Shown here in pieces: positions 1-6,199 of a stretch of 9,620 bases of DNA (positions within the stretch are counted from its first letter, which is position 1; each line of letters opens with the position of its first letter). Made by a program: the position numbers and the translations under genes. The notes beneath the pieces were generated by a model, which saw only the letters and a program-made list of their open reading frames with translations, did not search any database and had not been told where the DNA came from. The stretch covers positions 1 to 9,620 of the forward strand of contig DASRXL010000073.1 of assembly GCA_035654175.1 (NCBI GenBank), given 5' to 3'. This DNA comes from PNC22 sp035654175 (GTDB taxonomy: Bacteria > Planctomycetota > Phycisphaerae > Phycisphaerales > UBA1924).

Positions 1-742
1 CACGGGGCGCGAGCTGACGCGCGTGCTGCGCCAGCCCTCCCGCATCGTGGCCACGATCGCGACGCCCGTGCTCCTGTGGGTGCTCCTGGCGAGCGGCTTC
101 TCGCGCTCCTTCCAATCGCCGAGCGAGGGCGCCGCGGGCACGGCGGCCGGGTACGGGGGCTATCTGCTCCCGGGCATGCTCACGATGACGGTGCTCTTCA
201 CGTCGATCTTCGGGGCGATCTCGATGATCGAGGACCGGCGCGAAGGGTTCCTGCAGTCGGTGCTGGTGAGCCCAGCCCCCCGCTGGGCGATCGCCGCGTC
301 GAAGCTCCTGGGCTCGTCGATCGTCGCGACGCTCCAGGCGTCGGTGCTCCTGCCTGCGGCGTTCGCCGTGGGGCAGGGCTTCGGGCCGATGGGGCTGCTC
401 CTGTGCGCGGCGGCTCTGATGTGCACCGCCCTGGGCATCACCGGGATCGGCCTGGCGGCGGCGTGGTGGATCGACTCCGTCCAGGGCTTTCACGGCGTGA
501 TGAACCTCGTGCTGATGCCCATGTGGCTTCTCAGCGGGTCGCTCTTCCCGCTGGAGGGCGCTTCGGGCTGGCTGCGAGCGCTCATGATGGCCAACCCGGT
601 GACATGGTGCACCCGCGCCATGCACGCGGCGCTGGGGGCGGGCGACCACCAGGCCGGGGCGTGGCTCGCGACCGGCGCGTTCGGCGCCCTGGGCGTGGCG
701 CTGGGCTGGGCGACGCTCGGCCGGGGCGTGCGGCGGCTCTAA
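1..742 (+). CDS. ABC-2 type transporter permease, 5' partial
   Basis: This is the membrane-spanning subunit of an ABC exporter of the ABC-2 family; the substrate cannot be read from the sequence. The reading frame is open to the left edge: codons before the first in-window GTG (position 23) give TGRELTR, which matches the usual cytoplasmic start of ABC-2 permeases (RELxRxLRQPSR), so the true start lies outside. About six hydrophobic segments are visible, beginning with IVATIATPVLLWVLLASG. The cytoplasmic-loop motif EDRREGFLQSVLVSP and the late motif PMWLLSGSLFPLEG followed by NPVTW are characteristic of the family. It ends with TAA at 740-742, and 22 bp later a SCO-type copper protein starts on the same strand, suggesting one operon. 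In planctomycetes such permeases often sit in cytochrome oxidase/haem assembly clusters with an ATPase gene just upstream (recalled, not visible here). The family assignment is firm; the role is inferred. Confidence 0.88.
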   Translation, partial: TGRELTRVLRQPSRIVATIATPVLLWVLLASGFSRSFQSPSEGAAGTAAGYGGYLLPGMLTMTVLFTSIFGAISMIEDRREGFLQSVLVSPAPRWAIAASKLLGSSIVATLQASVLLPAAFAVGQGFGPMGLLLCAAALMCTALGITGIGLAAAWWIDSVQGFHGVMNLVLMPMWLLSGSLFPLEGASGWLRALMMANPVTWCTRAMHAALGAGDHQAGAWLATGAFGALGVALGWATLGRGVRRL

Positions 743-764
743 GATCAGGCGAAGGGAGCCGGGC

Positions 765-1469
765 ATGCCGAAGTGGCTCATCGCGGTGGTCGTCATCGTC
801 TCGACGGTGCTGGTGCTCTTCACGCTGGCGGTGCTCACGCGTCCGGAGCCGCGCGTGATCACGCCGGTGGGCACCGAGCGCGAGTCGGCCGGCGTCGAGA
901 CCGACGGGGCGACCGGCGGCCGCAGGCTCACCCCACGTCCCGGCCTGGAGGGGCTCAAGATCCCGGATTTCTCGCTGGTAAACCAGGCGGGCGAGCCGGT
1001 CGATCAGTCCGTGCTCGACGGGCGCGTGAGCGTCGTGGCGTTCATCTTCACCAACTGCCAGCTCGCCTGCCCGCCCATGACCGGGGCCATGCTCCGGATG
1101 TACCACGCGCTCGGGGGGGCCCCCGTGCGCTTCGTCAGCATCAGCGTGGACCCCGTGCACGACACGCCGGAGCGGCTGACCGAGTACGCCGCCCGCCTCT
1201 CGGTCGACACGGGCCGCTGGATGTTCCTCACGGGAGGCGAGGGCGAGACCGCGCGGATCGTGGCCGAGAGCCTGAAGTTCGCCATCGCGCCCGATCCCGA
1301 CGACGCCAACCTCATCCCCCTGCCCGACGGCTCGACGATGCGGAACATCAGCCACCCGATCAAGCTCTTCCTCGTGGGGCCGGAGCGCCAGATCCTCGAC
1401 TTCTGCACGCCGACGATCGCCGAGGACCTGGACCGCTTCGTCGAGGTTGCGCGCGAGACCGCCGGTTGA
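765..1469 (+). CDS. SCO1/SenC family copper chaperone for cytochrome c oxidase assembly
   Basis: SCO proteins are membrane-anchored thioredoxin-fold proteins that bind copper and help build the CuA site of cytochrome c oxidase outside the inner membrane. This 234-residue protein has an N-terminal membrane anchor (about 4-24), a variable linker, and a thioredoxin-like domain from about 65. The metal-binding CxxxC is present as C98-QLA-C102 within FTNCQLACPPM, and the distal histidine is H197 in ISHPIKLFLVGPE. The conserved SVDPVHDTPERL segment lies at about 127-138. All three expected copper ligands are thus present. An extra Cys (C214) near the C terminus is not part of the known site. ATG at 765 is preceded by AAGGGAG with about 6 nt spacing, which supports this start. 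It follows the ABC permease by 22 bp, consistent with co-transcription. A redox or signalling role rather than copper delivery is possible for some family members. Confidence 0.93.
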   Translation: MPKWLIAVVVIVSTVLVLFTLAVLTRPEPRVITPVGTERESAGVETDGATGGRRLTPRPGLEGLKIPDFSLVNQAGEPVDQSVLDGRVSVVAFIFTNCQLACPPMTGAMLRMYHALGGAPVRFVSISVDPVHDTPERLTEYAARLSVDTGRWMFLTGGEGETARIVAESLKFAIAPDPDDANLIPLPDGSTMRNISHPIKLFLVGPERQILDFCTPTIAEDLDRFVEVARETAG

Positions 1470-1490
1470 GCCGCTGGGCGCGGACCGCCG

Positions 1491-2774
1491 CTACCGCTTC
1501 ATCTGCCGCTCGATCTCGCGCGGGTCCTTGGCGATCGCCTCGGTGAGGTTGCGCCGCCCCCGGTCGGTGACGAGGACGTCATCCTCGATGCGCACGCCGA
1601 TCCGCTCTCCCGGCAGATACACGCCCGGCTCGATCGTGACGATCATGCCCGGCTCGAGCGGGCCGTCCGGCTCGGCGTCGTGGACCTCCATGCCGAGCTG
1701 GTGCCCGATCCCGTGCATGAACGCATCGGCGTAGCCCGCCCTTTCGATGACGCGCCGAGCCGCGCGGTCCACCTCCCACATCCCTGCGCCCGGCTTCACG
1801 GCCGCGATCGCCGCCTCCTGCGCCTCGAGCACGACGCTGTAGATCTCGCGCTGCCGGTCGGTGAAGCGGCCCGAGGCGGGGTACGTGCGGGTGATGTCCG
1901 CGCAGTAGCCGCGGTACGCGGCGCCGGCGTCGATCAGGACCAGGTCTTCCGGCCCCACCGGCCCCCGGTTGGCCATGTAGTGCAGCACGGTGGAGTTGAG
2001 ACCGGCGCCCACGATCGGGTTGTACCCCACGCCGTCCGCGCCCGCGTCCTCGAACCCGCGCACGAGCGCGGTCGTGATCGCGCTCTCGTCGGCGCCCGGC
2101 GCGATCGCGCGCAACGCGGCCTCGTACCCCGCCGCGGAGGCGGCGACGGCCCGCTCCATGAGCGCGATCTCCGCCGCCGACTTGACGCTCCGGAGCGCCG
2201 GCAGCAGCTCCGCCCGGTCGGAGATCGAGACGCCCGCGATCCGCTCGGCGACTTTCCGGAAGAGCGCCAGGTCCGGCGACACCGGCGACTCCGGCATCGC
2301 GGGCGCGTGCAGGCATGCGAGCTTCTTCCGCCGTCTCGCCGCCGTCATCAGGATCCGGGGGAGCATGCGCAGGCGCATGATCGTGTCGATGCCGTAGCGG
2401 GCCCGCAGCGCCGTCCCGATCTGCTCGCGATACCCGTCCCACGCCTCGAGCTCGGGGTCCGCGGCGCGCAGGAAGAGGATCACGCGCCGGCGCGGGTCCT
2501 CCGCCTTCGGGTCCAGGAGCAGCACCGCCCCGGGCTCGTCGGTGATGCCCGTCAGGTACGCGAAGGGAGCGCTGGGCATCCAGCGCCCGAGCAGCGGCCC
2601 CGCGCCCTCGCCCGCGAACACGGCTCCCACCGCGCCGTCCAGCTCGCGCAGCACGCGCTCGCGCCTCGAGGCGTACTCCGCACCCGTGATCGCGTCGCCC
2701 GCCGCTCCCCTCTCGCCGCTGCGGGGTGCGCTGCGGCTGCTCGAACGACGCGGGGCGGACTTCTTCTTGGCCAT
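1491..2774 (-). CDS. pepP: Xaa-Pro aminopeptidase (aminopeptidase P, M24 family)
   Basis: A cytoplasmic metallopeptidase that removes an N-terminal residue preceding proline. The 427-residue protein has a basic, Ser/Arg-rich N-terminal tail (1 to about 30, starting MAKKKSAPRRSS), an AMP_N domain (about 31-150, including PFAYLTGITDEPGAVLLL), and a C-terminal pita-bread M24 domain (about 195-420). All five dinuclear metal ligands are visible: D282 (LIDAGA), D293 (CADITRT), H358 (GIGHQLG), E382 (TIEPGVYLP) and E397 (VRIEDD). H265 (TVLHYMAN) and H365 (EVHDAE) match conserved active-site histidines. I chose ATG at 2774 because GGGAG lies about 9 nt before it. An in-frame upstream ATG at 2837 would run back into the preceding gene and add an unlikely Arg/Pro-rich leader. 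It is the last gene of a tilS / receiver-like / pepP run, 23 bp after its neighbour, and converges on the SCO gene with a 21-bp gap. Prolidase activity is the main alternative. Confidence 0.93.
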   Translation of the reverse strand: MAKKKSAPRRSSSRSAPRSGERGAAGDAITGAEYASRRERVLRELDGAVGAVFAGEGAGPLLGRWMPSAPFAYLTGITDEPGAVLLLDPKAEDPRRRVILFLRAADPELEAWDGYREQIGTALRARYGIDTIMRLRMLPRILMTAARRRKKLACLHAPAMPESPVSPDLALFRKVAERIAGVSISDRAELLPALRSVKSAAEIALMERAVAASAAGYEAALRAIAPGADESAITTALVRGFEDAGADGVGYNPIVGAGLNSTVLHYMANRGPVGPEDLVLIDAGAAYRGYCADITRTYPASGRFTDRQREIYSVVLEAQEAAIAAVKPGAGMWEVDRAARRVIERAGYADAFMHGIGHQLGMEVHDAEPDGPLEPGMIVTIEPGVYLPGERIGVRIEDDVLVTDRGRRNLTEAIAKDPREIERQMKR

Positions 2775-2797
2775 GGAACGCGGCTCCCGGGGACTCC

Positions 2798-3181
2798 TCA
2801 CACCTCGGCGTCGCGTCCGAGGAGGGTGAGGATACACGCCCGGGCGCGGTCGGAGTAGAGCTCCCGCTTGCCGAACCCGCGCACCGCCCCCGCCGCCTCC
2901 GCCTCGGCCTGCGCGTCCTCGAAGTTGCTGATCATCGCCGCTCTCGGACGGACCTCCGCGGGCAGACGGCGGATCAGCTCCACCCCCGAACCGGCGCGGA
3001 ACGCGCCGTCGAGCACGCGGTTCACCAGGAGCGCCGCGGCGTCGGGATGGGCCGCGAGCGCCGCCTCGTCGTTGACGAACAGGAACTCGGCCTCCGGCGC
3101 GAGCCGCTGCATGGCGCTCCGGAGCGCGTAGGCGTCAGGGCCGCAATGCCCGACCAGCAGCACCTTGGGTTTCTCATGCAT
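2798..3181 (-). CDS. Receiver-like protein lacking the phospho-acceptor aspartate
   Basis: This 127-residue protein resembles a stand-alone response-regulator receiver (CheY-like) fold: strand 1 is KPKVLLVGHCGPD, strand 3 is AAALLVNRVLDG, strand 4 is RAAMISNF and strand 5 is AVRGFGKREL, with helices between. The key positions are degenerate. Where the phosphorylated Asp should sit at the end of strand 3 there is N54, and the N-terminal acidic pair is missing. A Ser (S85) and a Lys (K105) remain where Thr/Ser and Lys are expected. It is therefore probably a pseudo-receiver that does not take phosphate. ATG at 3181 overlaps the tilS stop (ATGCATGA, 8 bp), with AAAGGA 6 nt upstream, so translation is likely coupled. 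The stop is followed 23 bp later by pepP. No output domain exists, so the partner or target is unknown. A generic Rossmann-like fold is the alternative reading. Confidence 0.75.
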   Translation of the reverse strand: MHEKPKVLLVGHCGPDAYALRSAMQRLAPEAEFLFVNDEAALAAHPDAAALLVNRVLDGAFRAGSGVELIRRLPAEVRPRAAMISNFEDAQAEAEAAGAVRGFGKRELYSDRARACILTLLGRDAEV

Positions 3182-4214
3182 CCGCAGTCCTTTGCAATGT
3201 GACGGTGGCCGCCTCGATCAGCAGCTCCGTCTCTCGCCACACGAACCGGCGCGCCTCGCCGCTCCGGCTCAGCACCGCCGCAACGGCCGCTCGCAGCGAC
3301 CGCGCGGGCAGCCGATCGGCATGCCTCTCCCCGTGCAGCCGCGCGTGCGCGAGCCGGATCGCCTCCGCGATCACGGCCGGGTGCACATCCCGGAGCTCCG
3401 CCCGTGTCCACGCGACGGCGCGGCCGCCCGCGCGCCCCCGCTCAACCACCTGCCCCGCCAGCGAGGCGAGCAGGCCGGCGATCTCGCGCTGGTTCGAGGC
3501 CGCTTGGGCCACGGCCCGCAGCGCCCCCGGACGCAGCCGGCGCAGCTCCGCCGCGGGCCCGGCGCGGAGCGCCGCGCGAAGTCGGGAGAGGTCGGCATTC
3601 GTCGGGTCGGCCGCCCACTCCGCCCCGGCGATGGCGCAGATCCGCTCCGCGTCGTCGCGCCCTATGTCCAGCATTGGTCGGATCAGGCGAACCCCCCGCG
3701 TCCCCAGCCGCCGGCTTGCCGGAATGCCCGCCAGGCCGCGCGGGCCGGCCCCGCGCAGCAGGGCCATGAGCACGGTTTCCAGCTGGTCTCCCGCGTGGTG
3801 CGCCGTCGCGACGAACGGGCACCCCGATTCGAGCGCCAGCCGCTCGAGCTCGCGATAGCGCGCCCGCCTCGCCTCGGCCTCGATGTTGCCCGGCAGGTGG
3901 CGCGCGCCGGCACGCCCCTCGAAGAACGCAAGACCCAGTGCGGAGGCGAGCCGGCGCACCTGGTCGCGCTCGGCGAGCGTCTGCGCTTCGGGGCGCATGT
4001 TGTGGACGACGTGCGCGACGGCCAGCTCCTCCGCGGCCCCCCGCAGCGCGAGCAGCAGGGCCGTGGAATCCGCCCCGCCCGAGCATGCCAGGAGCGTCCG
4101 GCGGTCGGTGTCCCGGACGGCCGCGCCCCCCGTCAGCGCCCGCCAGCGCCGGACGACGCCCCGGGCCGCCCGGTCGTGCTGTACTCCGCGCAGGTCGAGC
4201 GTCGGCGGCCTCAT
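3174..4214 (-). CDS. tilS: tRNA(Ile)-lysidine synthetase
   Basis: TilS is an N-type ATP pyrophosphatase that attaches lysine to C34 of the CAU-anticodon tRNA-Ile, converting its codon reading from AUG to AUA; it is normally essential. The P-loop SGGADS is at residues 45-50 (LLACSGGADSTALLLAL). The family signature HHAGDQLETVLMALLRGAG and following GLAGI lie at about 139-164, then LIRPMLDIGRDD (about 177-188) and EWAADPTNADLSRLRAALR (about 199-217). At 346 residues it resembles the shorter TilS type without a clear C-terminal TilS_C domain; E. coli TilS is about 430. ATG at 4214 was chosen: the frame can be extended to a TTG at 4271, but that would consume the whole divergent promoter region and add an unconserved leader. 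No Shine-Dalgarno is seen; TACCAT lies 7 nt upstream, hinting at a leaderless message. Its TGA overlaps the start of the receiver-like gene. Confidence 0.93.
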   Translation of the reverse strand: MRPPTLDLRGVQHDRAARGVVRRWRALTGGAAVRDTDRRTLLACSGGADSTALLLALRGAAEELAVAHVVHNMRPEAQTLAERDQVRRLASALGLAFFEGRAGARHLPGNIEAEARRARYRELERLALESGCPFVATAHHAGDQLETVLMALLRGAGPRGLAGIPASRRLGTRGVRLIRPMLDIGRDDAERICAIAGAEWAADPTNADLSRLRAALRAGPAAELRRLRPGALRAVAQAASNQREIAGLLASLAGQVVERGRAGGRAVAWTRAELRDVHPAVIAEAIRLAHARLHGERHADRLPARSLRAAVAAVLSRSGEARRFVWRETELLIEAATVTLQRTADA

Positions 4215-4273
4215 GGCAAAGATGGTAGGGTATTGAGGGCCGACGCCCCAGACGCCCGGGACCCGCCGCAAGG
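4215..4273. promoter_or_regulatory. Divergent promoter region between tilS and the membrane coiled-coil gene
   Basis: This 59-bp gap separates two divergently transcribed starts, so it must hold promoters for both unless one reads from inside the other gene. On the + strand TGGTAGGGT (4223-4231) fits the extended -10 pattern TGnTAnnnT and would start transcription near 4238, giving a leader of about 36 nt. On the minus strand the overlapping TACCAT (4227-4222) fits TAnnnT and lies 7 nt before the tilS ATG. No convincing -35 box is seen for either. The two candidate -10 elements share the same bases, so only one polymerase could use the site at a time. Assignment is from pattern only. Confidence 0.4.
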
Positions 4274-4849
4274 ATGCAGGACGCCCTCACGAACAACGAG
4301 CAGCCCGCCGCGCTCTCCGGCACGCCCAGAAGCGCCGAGCACGCGCCGCCGCTCGGCGTGCGCGACAAGGTCTCGCTCGGCCTGATCGCGATAGGCGGCG
4401 TGATGCTCATGGTGTTCATTTTCCGCATGCTGAGGCGCCGGCCCGCGACGCAGCCTCAGCCGGAGCGGCGCCGTCCGGGAACCCCCGTGAAACCGTCCGC
4501 CGAAGCGCACGACCGTCTCGAGCACCTGATGGGGGACGCGGAGGAGCTCACCCGGCGCCTGGCGGCGATCCTCGACAACAAGGCCGCGAGGCTCGAAGCC
4601 CTCATCGAGCAGGCCGACGAGCGCGCCCGCCGTCTCGAGGCGCTGACCTCGCGCCCGGCGCCCGCTCCCCCGCCCCCCCTCCGCTCCGAGCCGCGGCTGG
4701 ACGAGCCTGACCCGGCCGACGCGGTGGACCCCTTCCACCGGCGCGTGTACGAGCTCGCCGACCAGGGCCTCTCGCCCGTGGACATCGCCCGGCGCATCGA
4801 TCGGCCGACCGGCCAGGTCGAGCTCATCCTCGCCCTGCGACGAGCATGA
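4274..4849 (+). CDS. Membrane-anchored coiled-coil protein with C-terminal HTH-like segment
   Basis: I do not recognise a named gene. The 191-residue protein has a short polar N terminus, one transmembrane helix (about 33-52, SLGLIAIGGVMLMVFIF), a positively charged stop-transfer patch (RMLRRR), a Pro/Arg-rich linker, a coiled coil (about 78-127, rich in heptad-spaced Leu and Ala), a second Pro-rich linker (PAPAPPPPLRSEP), and a C-terminal segment (about 154-190) reading FHRRVYELADQGLSPVDIAR then RIDRPTGQVELILALRR. That last part looks like a helix-turn-helix with the pattern YxLADxGLSxxxIAxxxxxxxGxVELIL, similar to the C-terminal part of DUF6115-type proteins of Firmicutes (recalled). The predicted topology has the N terminus outside and the HTH inside. 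ATG at 4274 has only AAGG directly before it, so the start is moderately sure. It converges on the ureohydrolase gene across the heptamer inverted repeat. Sequestering or positioning of DNA at the membrane is one guess; no function is established. Confidence 0.82.
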   Translation: MQDALTNNEQPAALSGTPRSAEHAPPLGVRDKVSLGLIAIGGVMLMVFIFRMLRRRPATQPQPERRRPGTPVKPSAEAHDRLEHLMGDAEELTRRLAAILDNKAARLEALIEQADERARRLEALTSRPAPAPPPPLRSEPRLDEPDPADAVDPFHRRVYELADQGLSPVDIARRIDRPTGQVELILALRRA

Positions 4850-4855
4850 AGAATC

Positions 4856-5061
4856 GAACGCAGAGTTCGCAGAGAGGAGACGCGGAGGACGCGGAGAGGA
4901 AAGACAGGAACGCGAAGGCCGCGAGGGTCCCGAAGCAGGCGAAGAGAAGACTCAGGTCGACTGATCACATGATGTTCTGCGCGTCCTTCGCGCTCTCCGC
5001 GTTCAACTCTCTTCTGCCCCCTCTGCGTGCTCTGCGTGTCCGCTCTGCGTCCTCTGCGTTC
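4856..5061. repeat. Large imperfect inverted repeat of CGCRGAG heptamers
   Basis: The entire gap between two convergent genes is an imperfect palindrome. The left arm (4856-4899) and the reverse complement of the right arm (5018-5061) align over 44 positions with about 36 matches, both opening with GAACGCAGAG. Each arm carries four CGC(A/G)GAG heptamers: 4859, 4868, 4881 and 4890 on the left; complements at 5021, 5030, 5043 and 5052 on the right. Heptamers within a pair start 9 nt apart and pairs start 22 nt apart in both arms. An inner layer repeats the theme: CGCGAAGGCCGCGAG (4911-4925) pairs with 4977-4992 with one extra base. About 50 nt remain as the loop. The right arm supplies part of the ureohydrolase stop codon (5060-5062). 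Related CGCAGAG-rich intergenic repeats are, from memory, scattered in several bacterial genomes. A bidirectional terminator, cruciform or dispersed repeat is likely; it is not coding. Confidence 0.88.
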
Positions 5062-6034
5062 ACCGCCCCTTCCGCCGCACCGCGTCCAGGCAGAGCACCT
5101 CGAAGATGATGTGGGCCGCGAGGAACGCCGTGATTCCGGCCGGGTCGCGGTCCGGCAGCACCTCGACGACGTCGGCGCCGACGAGATTCACGCCGGCGAG
5201 CGAGCGGAGGATGGCGAGCACCTCGGCCGAGGTGAACCCGCCCGGGGAGAGCGTGCCGGTGCCCGGGGCGTAGGCCGGGTCGACGCAATCGACGTCGAAG
5301 GTGAGGTACGCCTCCGCGTCCCCGATCTCGCGCAGGAACGCCGCGAGCCGCGCCGGTCCCTCGCCGGCCCACTGGCCGTGCGTCACGATGCGCACGCCAT
5401 GATCGCGCGCGTACTCCAGGTCGGCCTTGGTGTTCAGCGGCCCCTTGACACCGATCGAGATCATGCGTTCGGGATCGATCAGCCCCTCCTCGATGGCGCG
5501 GATGAAGGGAGAGGCGTGTCCCCACCGCTCGCCCCAGACGCTGTCGACGGTGTCGAGGTGGCTGTCGAAGTGCACGAGCGCAAGGCCGCCGGCCGGCTGG
5601 CCCCGGCGAAGCCACGTCGCCTTGATGTTCGCGTAGGCGATCGAGTGGTCGCCGCCGACCGCGAGGAGCCTGGTGTCCTCGTCGGCGAGGTCCGCCGCGA
5701 AGTCCGCCACGCTCTCGGCGTTCTCCTTGCACGAGTACGGCTTCACCGGCGCATCGCCCGCGTCGGCGAGGCTCAGCAGCTCGCACACGTCCACATCGTG
5801 CTCGATCGAGTACCGCTTCACGTACTGCGACGCCTCGCGCACCGCCCGCGGCCCGAACCTCGCGCCCGGCCGGTACGTCACGCCCCCGTCAAACGGCGCC
5901 CCATAGATCGCCCAATCCACCGGCTGCGACTGCTCCGGCACCAGCTCCAGCAGCGGATACCGGCAGAACGTCGCCACGCCGGCGAATCGCGGGAACTGAC
6001 GCGGGTCCGGCAGAATCGTTCGCGGCTCACTCAC
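5060..6034 (-). CDS. Arginase/agmatinase-family ureohydrolase (agmatinase-like)
   Basis: A dinuclear metal enzyme that hydrolyses a guanidino group and releases urea; agmatine is the most likely substrate. The 324-residue length is normal for the family. Metal ligands are all visible: H130 (GGDHSI), D157, H159 and D161 (HFDSHLDT), and D247 and D249 (TFDVDCVDPAYAPGTGT). The N-terminal GAPFDGGVTYRPGARFGPRAVREAS and the later GTLSPGGFTS and DVVEVLPDRDPAGITA are agmatinase-like. However, agmatinases normally have YDHAEITA at the last site, and the loop HASPF replaces the commoner HGTPF, so guanidinobutyrase, guanidinopropionase or guanidine hydrolase cannot be excluded. The start is GTG at 6034, with AGGAG(A) about 8 nt upstream (GAAGAGGAGACCAGGGC); the ATG at 6053 is out of frame. 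The stop codon lies in the edge of the heptamer inverted repeat. It sits downstream of astA-astD and the zinc-ribbon genes on the same strand, in keeping with arginine catabolism. Confidence 0.92.
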   Translation of the reverse strand: MSEPRTILPDPRQFPRFAGVATFCRYPLLELVPEQSQPVDWAIYGAPFDGGVTYRPGARFGPRAVREASQYVKRYSIEHDVDVCELLSLADAGDAPVKPYSCKENAESVADFAADLADEDTRLLAVGGDHSIAYANIKATWLRRGQPAGGLALVHFDSHLDTVDSVWGERWGHASPFIRAIEEGLIDPERMISIGVKGPLNTKADLEYARDHGVRIVTHGQWAGEGPARLAAFLREIGDAEAYLTFDVDCVDPAYAPGTGTLSPGGFTSAEVLAILRSLAGVNLVGADVVEVLPDRDPAGITAFLAAHIIFEVLCLDAVRRKGR

Positions 6035-6199
6035 GCCCTGGTCTCCTCTTCATCCCCGCAGGGGGGACGGTGTGCAGCCACCGGTGAAGCGCAGTCCGCC
6101 ACCGGCGGGCGGAGCGGAACCCGTGATTCGTGAACTCTTGCGCGCAGAGCCCCGGAAGGGCGAAGGAAGCGTGTTCGCTCCCGGCTGAGTGGCCGCCGC
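6035..6199 (-). other. Untranslated GC-rich gap with small hairpins before the ureohydrolase gene
   Basis: This 165-bp stretch lies between the third zinc-ribbon gene and the ureohydrolase start. It holds no convincing gene. Seen directly are TCCGCC (6095-6100) facing GGCGGA (6108-6113) over a 7-nt loop, the perfect palindrome CACCGGTG (6079-6086), and CCCC-GCA-GGGG (6054-6064) just before the Shine-Dalgarno. GCCACCGG occurs twice (6078-6085 and 6099-6106). No TA-containing -10 box was found on the minus strand, so the ureohydrolase may be read through from upstream or use an unrecognised promoter. No known riboswitch motif was recognised. It may be a dispersed intergenic repeat or a structured leader. 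Confidence 0.45.

Noticed and set aside
1470..1490. Rho-independent terminator between the convergent SCO and pepP genes
   Set aside because: The 21-bp gap holds only a weak GC stem and no T-tract on either strand.
1680..2858. 392-codon + strand frame
   Set aside because: Antisense to pepP and the receiver-like gene; low-complexity translation with no domain pattern.
4215..4271. TTG start of tilS at 4271
   Set aside because: It would absorb the entire divergent gap and add a leader with no TilS similarity; ATG at 4214 gives a normal N terminus.
3165..4385. 406-codon + strand frame, and a 328-codon minus frame at 3442-4428
   Set aside because: Both are alternate frames of tilS, whose P-loop and HHAGDQLETV signature fix the real frame.
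4856..5061. CRISPR array
   Set aside because: Units are 7 bp at 9-nt spacing with inverted symmetry; there are no 25-40 bp direct repeats with unique spacers and no cas genes.
4846..5109. Small + strand frame beginning MKNRTQSSQRGDAEDAERK, and a minus frame (4965-5786) ending in the same kind of peptide
   Set aside because: These peptides are translations of the CGCRGAG inverted repeat, whose 9-nt period keeps frames open; no protein family is recognisable.
6035..6199. Guanidine-type riboswitch upstream of the ureohydrolase
   Set aside because: I looked for paired ACGR-loop hairpins and other known guanidine aptamer signatures on the minus strand and saw none.
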